The notes under the pieces are model-generated. The model was not told where the DNA came from and ran no database searches. It saw only the letters and a program-made list of their open reading frames with translations. Of a DNA stretch of 14,970 bases, positions 13,284 to 14,970 are shown one piece after another. The stretch comes from DATIHK01 sp035480775 (GTDB taxonomy: Bacteria; Patescibacteriota; WWE3; UBA101185; UBA10185), in the NCBI GenBank assembly GCA_035480775.1, contig DATIHK010000063.1, positions 1 to 14,970 on the forward strand, in the 5' to 3' direction. The position numbers and the translations under genes were made by a program. Numbering within the stretch: position 1 is the stretch's first letter; each line of letters begins with the position of its first letter.

Positions 13284-13682
13284 TCAAGACTGTCTCGTAG
13301 CAGTAGCATTCAGAGACAAGATGAGTGCCCCGATCAAAAGTCCAAACGATATGCTAAGCATTAAGGCGTTGATTCCAGCATGCATCAGAATTCCCGACTT
13401 GTTGAAATAGAGCAAGAATCCTACTGAAAAAGACATATTCATCACAAACAAGATCCAGACCGGAATACTGACCCAAAAGCTTTTGTCGTGTAGACCCCTC
13501 ATAAAAAGTTCCACCAAAAGTGCCGCTGAAATGATCGACGAGCCAATTGCAGCTGTTGTGTCAAACTGGATGAAAAACACACAGGTCGCCAGCATGTGTA
13601 AAACAAAATACATTCCAGCCCACGCATAAGCCCAGCGAACACTGGGATGTCCCCAGTTAAGTCGATCCAAAAGCTTGTCCAT
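13284..13682 (-). CDS. Small four-helix integral membrane protein, function unknown
   Basis: I choose the ATG at 13682 (132 residues), because GAGGAGG lies just upstream as a strong Shine-Dalgarno sequence; the longer reading from 13718 would run over the predicted -10 region. Four hydrophobic segments are evident at about 17-39, 44-62, 68-91 and 99-125, with a short charged N-terminus MDKLLDRLNWGHPSVR and a polar tail. I do not recognise a family. By eye the codons are richer in G and C (GCC, CTG, GAC, ATC) than in neighbouring genes, suggesting a different origin or strong codon selection. It has its own promoter-like -10 and terminator, so it is a single-gene transcription unit between the Clp gene and prfB. 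Confidence 0.75.
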   Translation of the reverse strand: MDKLLDRLNWGHPSVRWAYAWAGMYFVLHMLATCVFFIQFDTTAAIGSSIISAALLVELFMRGLHDKSFWVSIPVWILFVMNMSFSVGFLLYFNKSGILMHAGINALMLSISFGLLIGALILSLNATATRQS

Positions 13683-13720
13683 GGTCTCTCCTCCTCTACT
13701 AATTACCAATGCGCACATTT

Positions 13721-13737
13721 ATTATAGCTTGTATAAT
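13721..13737. promoter_or_regulatory. Back-to-back consensus -10 elements between the membrane gene and prfB
   Basis: ATTATA-gcttg-TATAAT: a perfect TATAAT on the minus strand (13726-13721) and another on the plus strand (13732-13737), five bases apart. The plus one ends seven bases before the prfB ATG (leaderless prfB). The minus one predicts a leader of about 32 bases with a Shine-Dalgarno sequence. No convincing -35 is seen for either. Confidence 0.6.
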
Positions 13738-13744
13738 CAACTCC

Positions 13745-14770
13745 ATGGAAGCAAAATTTCAAGAGCTTTTAGACGAACTAAAACAAAAAACTTATATCGA
13801 TCAAAAACGCCAAAAAATTGGTGAGTTAAAAGAGCGTCTAAATGATGAAGCAACCTGGAAAGATTGGGAAGAAGGCCAGAAAGTTTCGCAAGATTTGGCA
13901 AATTTGCAAAAAGACATTGAAGACTTTGAGATGCTCGAGCTTTTAGCCGAAGACGGTAACTTTGAAGAATTTGAAAAAGAATTCAAAAAAGTCGAAATCA
14001 AAACTTTCTTGTCCGGCAAACACGATCGCGGTAATACTCTTTTATCTATCCACGCCGGCCAAGGCGGAACCGAAGCAATGGATTGGACTGAAATGCTTTT
14101 GCGAATGTATGTTCGATATTGCGAACGCAAAGGTTGGAAAGTTGAACTAATCAGTAAAACTCCCGGCGAAGAAGCAGGTTTAAAAACTGTAACTATCGAA
14201 ATCACTGGCCAATTTGCATTTGGATTTTTAAAAAACGAATCGGGAGTACATCGTCTCGTTCGCCAATCTCCTTTTAATGCAGATAGTTTACGCCAAACTT
14301 CATTTGCTTTAGTCGAAGTAATACCAGTTATCGACGATGCAGCAGAAGTTGAAATTAAAGATGAAGATATAGAATTTGAAGCCTTTCGTTCAGGTGGCGC
14401 TGGTGGACAAAACGTCAATAAAGTTTCAACTGCAGTGCGCATCAGACATATTCCAACCGGAATAGTCGTCGAAAACCAAACTGAACGCTACCAAGCCAAA
14501 AATCGCGAAAAAGCGATGAAGGTGTTAAAGTCTAAATTATATGCATTAGAGCAGCAAAAAGTTATCGATGAAAAGAAAAAGGCTAAAGGCGAATATAAAC
14601 AACCAGGCTGGGGAAATCAAATTCGCAACTACGTTTTGCACCCTTATAAATTAGTAAAAGATTTGCGTACTGATGTAGAAAGTACCAATCCAGATTCAAT
14701 ATTAGATGGAGACTTAGATTTATTTATCGAAGCTGAATTTAAACTAGCCGATCCTTTCACTGTAGCTTAA
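13745..14770 (+). CDS. prfB: Peptide chain release factor 2
   Basis: RF2 recognises UGA and UAA in the ribosomal A site and triggers peptide release. The tripeptide anticodon SPF at 175-177 (RQSPFNA) and the catalytic GGQ at 220-222 (RSGGAGGQNVNKVSTAVR) identify it as RF2 rather than RF1; their spacing of 45 residues equals that of E. coli RF2. The product is 341 residues from the ATG at 13745, shorter than the usual 365, with the loss in the N-terminal helical domain. It is one continuous frame, without the in-frame UGA programmed frameshift found in many prfB genes. The start at 13745 is preferred to 13709 because a consensus -10 falls between them. The last 14 bases overlap the convergent gene on the minus strand. 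Confidence 0.96.
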   Translation: MEAKFQELLDELKQKTYIDQKRQKIGELKERLNDEATWKDWEEGQKVSQDLANLQKDIEDFEMLELLAEDGNFEEFEKEFKKVEIKTFLSGKHDRGNTLLSIHAGQGGTEAMDWTEMLLRMYVRYCERKGWKVELISKTPGEEAGLKTVTIEITGQFAFGFLKNESGVHRLVRQSPFNADSLRQTSFALVEVIPVIDDAAEVEIKDEDIEFEAFRSGGAGGQNVNKVSTAVRIRHIPTGIVVENQTERYQAKNREKAMKVLKSKLYALEQQKVIDEKKKAKGEYKQPGWGNQIRNYVLHPYKLVKDLRTDVESTNPDSILDGDLDLFIEAEFKLADPFTVA

Positions 14771-14969
14771 ACGGAATTTTGGCGAGAAGTTGCAGCAAAT
14801 TAATTTGACTTAAAACTCCCAATGTAACTAATGCAAAAACTGCATATAAAGTAGTTCTTAATAAATCGCGTCTAATTGTTTTTATCGGAAGTTCGGTGCG
14901 TTCGGTGTGCTCGACCGGCTTTACACCCGAAACAGCATCTCGAACAACGGAAGCAGCGCGAGGCGTGTC
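14757..14969 (-). CDS. C-terminal part of a small membrane protein (5' end beyond right edge)
   Basis: An open frame enters from the right edge on the minus strand and gives 70 residues before a TGA stop at 14757-14759, inside the end of prfB. It starts DTPRAASVVRDAV, goes on through a charged stretch VEHTERTELPIKTIRRDL, and has one clear hydrophobic segment TTLYAVFALVTLGVLSQINLL followed by AKIPFKLQ. The pattern is a soluble or disordered N-terminal part with a single membrane helix close to the C-terminus, positive residues before it suggesting cytoplasmic N-terminal side. I do not recognise the family. The frame is the only long one in this 200-base stretch, and its end meets prfB tail to tail with a 14-base overlap. 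Confidence 0.55.
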   Translation of the reverse strand, partial: DTPRAASVVRDAVSGVKPVEHTERTELPIKTIRRDLLRTTLYAVFALVTLGVLSQINLLQLLAKIPFKLQ

Positions 14970-14970
14970 G

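Noticed and set aside
13709..13744. Longer prfB frame from 13709 and longer membrane-protein frame from 13718
   Set aside because: Both extensions run over the back-to-back TATAAT elements at 13721-13737, and the inner starts fit the RF2 family and a strong Shine-Dalgarno sequence respectively.
1..14970. UGA recoding to glycine, CRISPR array, tRNA or rRNA genes, insertion sequences
   Set aside because: TGA serves as a true stop in infA, rpoA and the HTH gene and RF2 is present; no repeat-spacer pattern, cloverleaf, rRNA motif or transposase was seen on either strand.

Overview
This window looks like a chromosomal piece of a Candidate Phyla Radiation (Patescibacteria) genome. The DNA is AT-rich and tightly packed. 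Proteins are short, several genes seem to lack a 5' leader, and some families have forms I associate with that group: a membrane-anchored Clp ATPase, a TasA-like secreted protein, and a SerRS with an HSADYMTDYQARR-type motif 3 approach. This placement is inference from protein style; no 16S gene is present. TGA ends infA, rpoA and the HTH gene, and a release factor 2 gene is present, so the code uses UGA as stop (not the code-25 recoding of Gracilibacteria/SR1).

Layout. (1) 1-3739, minus strand: serS, a spermidine-synthase-like methyltransferase and the first 561 codons of secA, closely spaced and probably one transcript. Upstream of serS (3780-3929) is a T-box type leader. Its antiterminator has the canonical 7-nt UGGNACC bulge and competes with an intrinsic terminator. 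(2) 3930-4074: a divergent promoter region rich in dyad symmetry, with a 15-bp inverted repeat around the serS promoter and a 32-bp nested palindrome over the infA promoter. (3) 4075-8231, plus strand: the alpha-type ribosomal operon infA-rpmJ-rpsM-rpsK-rpsD-rpoA-rplQ-rplM-rpsI. (4) 8220-9900: a small XRE-type regulator on the minus strand, divergent from radC. A perfect 7+7 bp inverted repeat covers the radC promoter. radC is directly followed by a TasA/SipW-cognate-type secreted protein whose very strong Shine-Dalgarno sequence lies in the last codons of radC; a terminator follows. (5) 9901-13228: a TPR protein (minus) divergent from a membrane-anchored ClpA/C-like double AAA+ ATPase (plus), sharing a symmetric -10 region. 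(6) 13217-14970: a small four-helix membrane protein of less AT-rich composition (minus) with its own terminator, then prfB (plus, no programmed frameshift), and the 3' end of a small membrane protein (minus) running off the right edge.

How it fits together. Most of the window is core information processing: translation initiation, ribosome, RNA polymerase alpha, aminoacylation, termination and protein export. The regulatory layer is the more unusual part: a tRNA-sensing leader placed ahead of serS and possibly secA, dyads over the ribosomal operon promoter, an HTH regulator facing a radC/secreted-protein pair, and back-to-back -10 elements with apparently leaderless starts. No tRNA, rRNA, CRISPR array, insertion sequence or prophage gene was seen.
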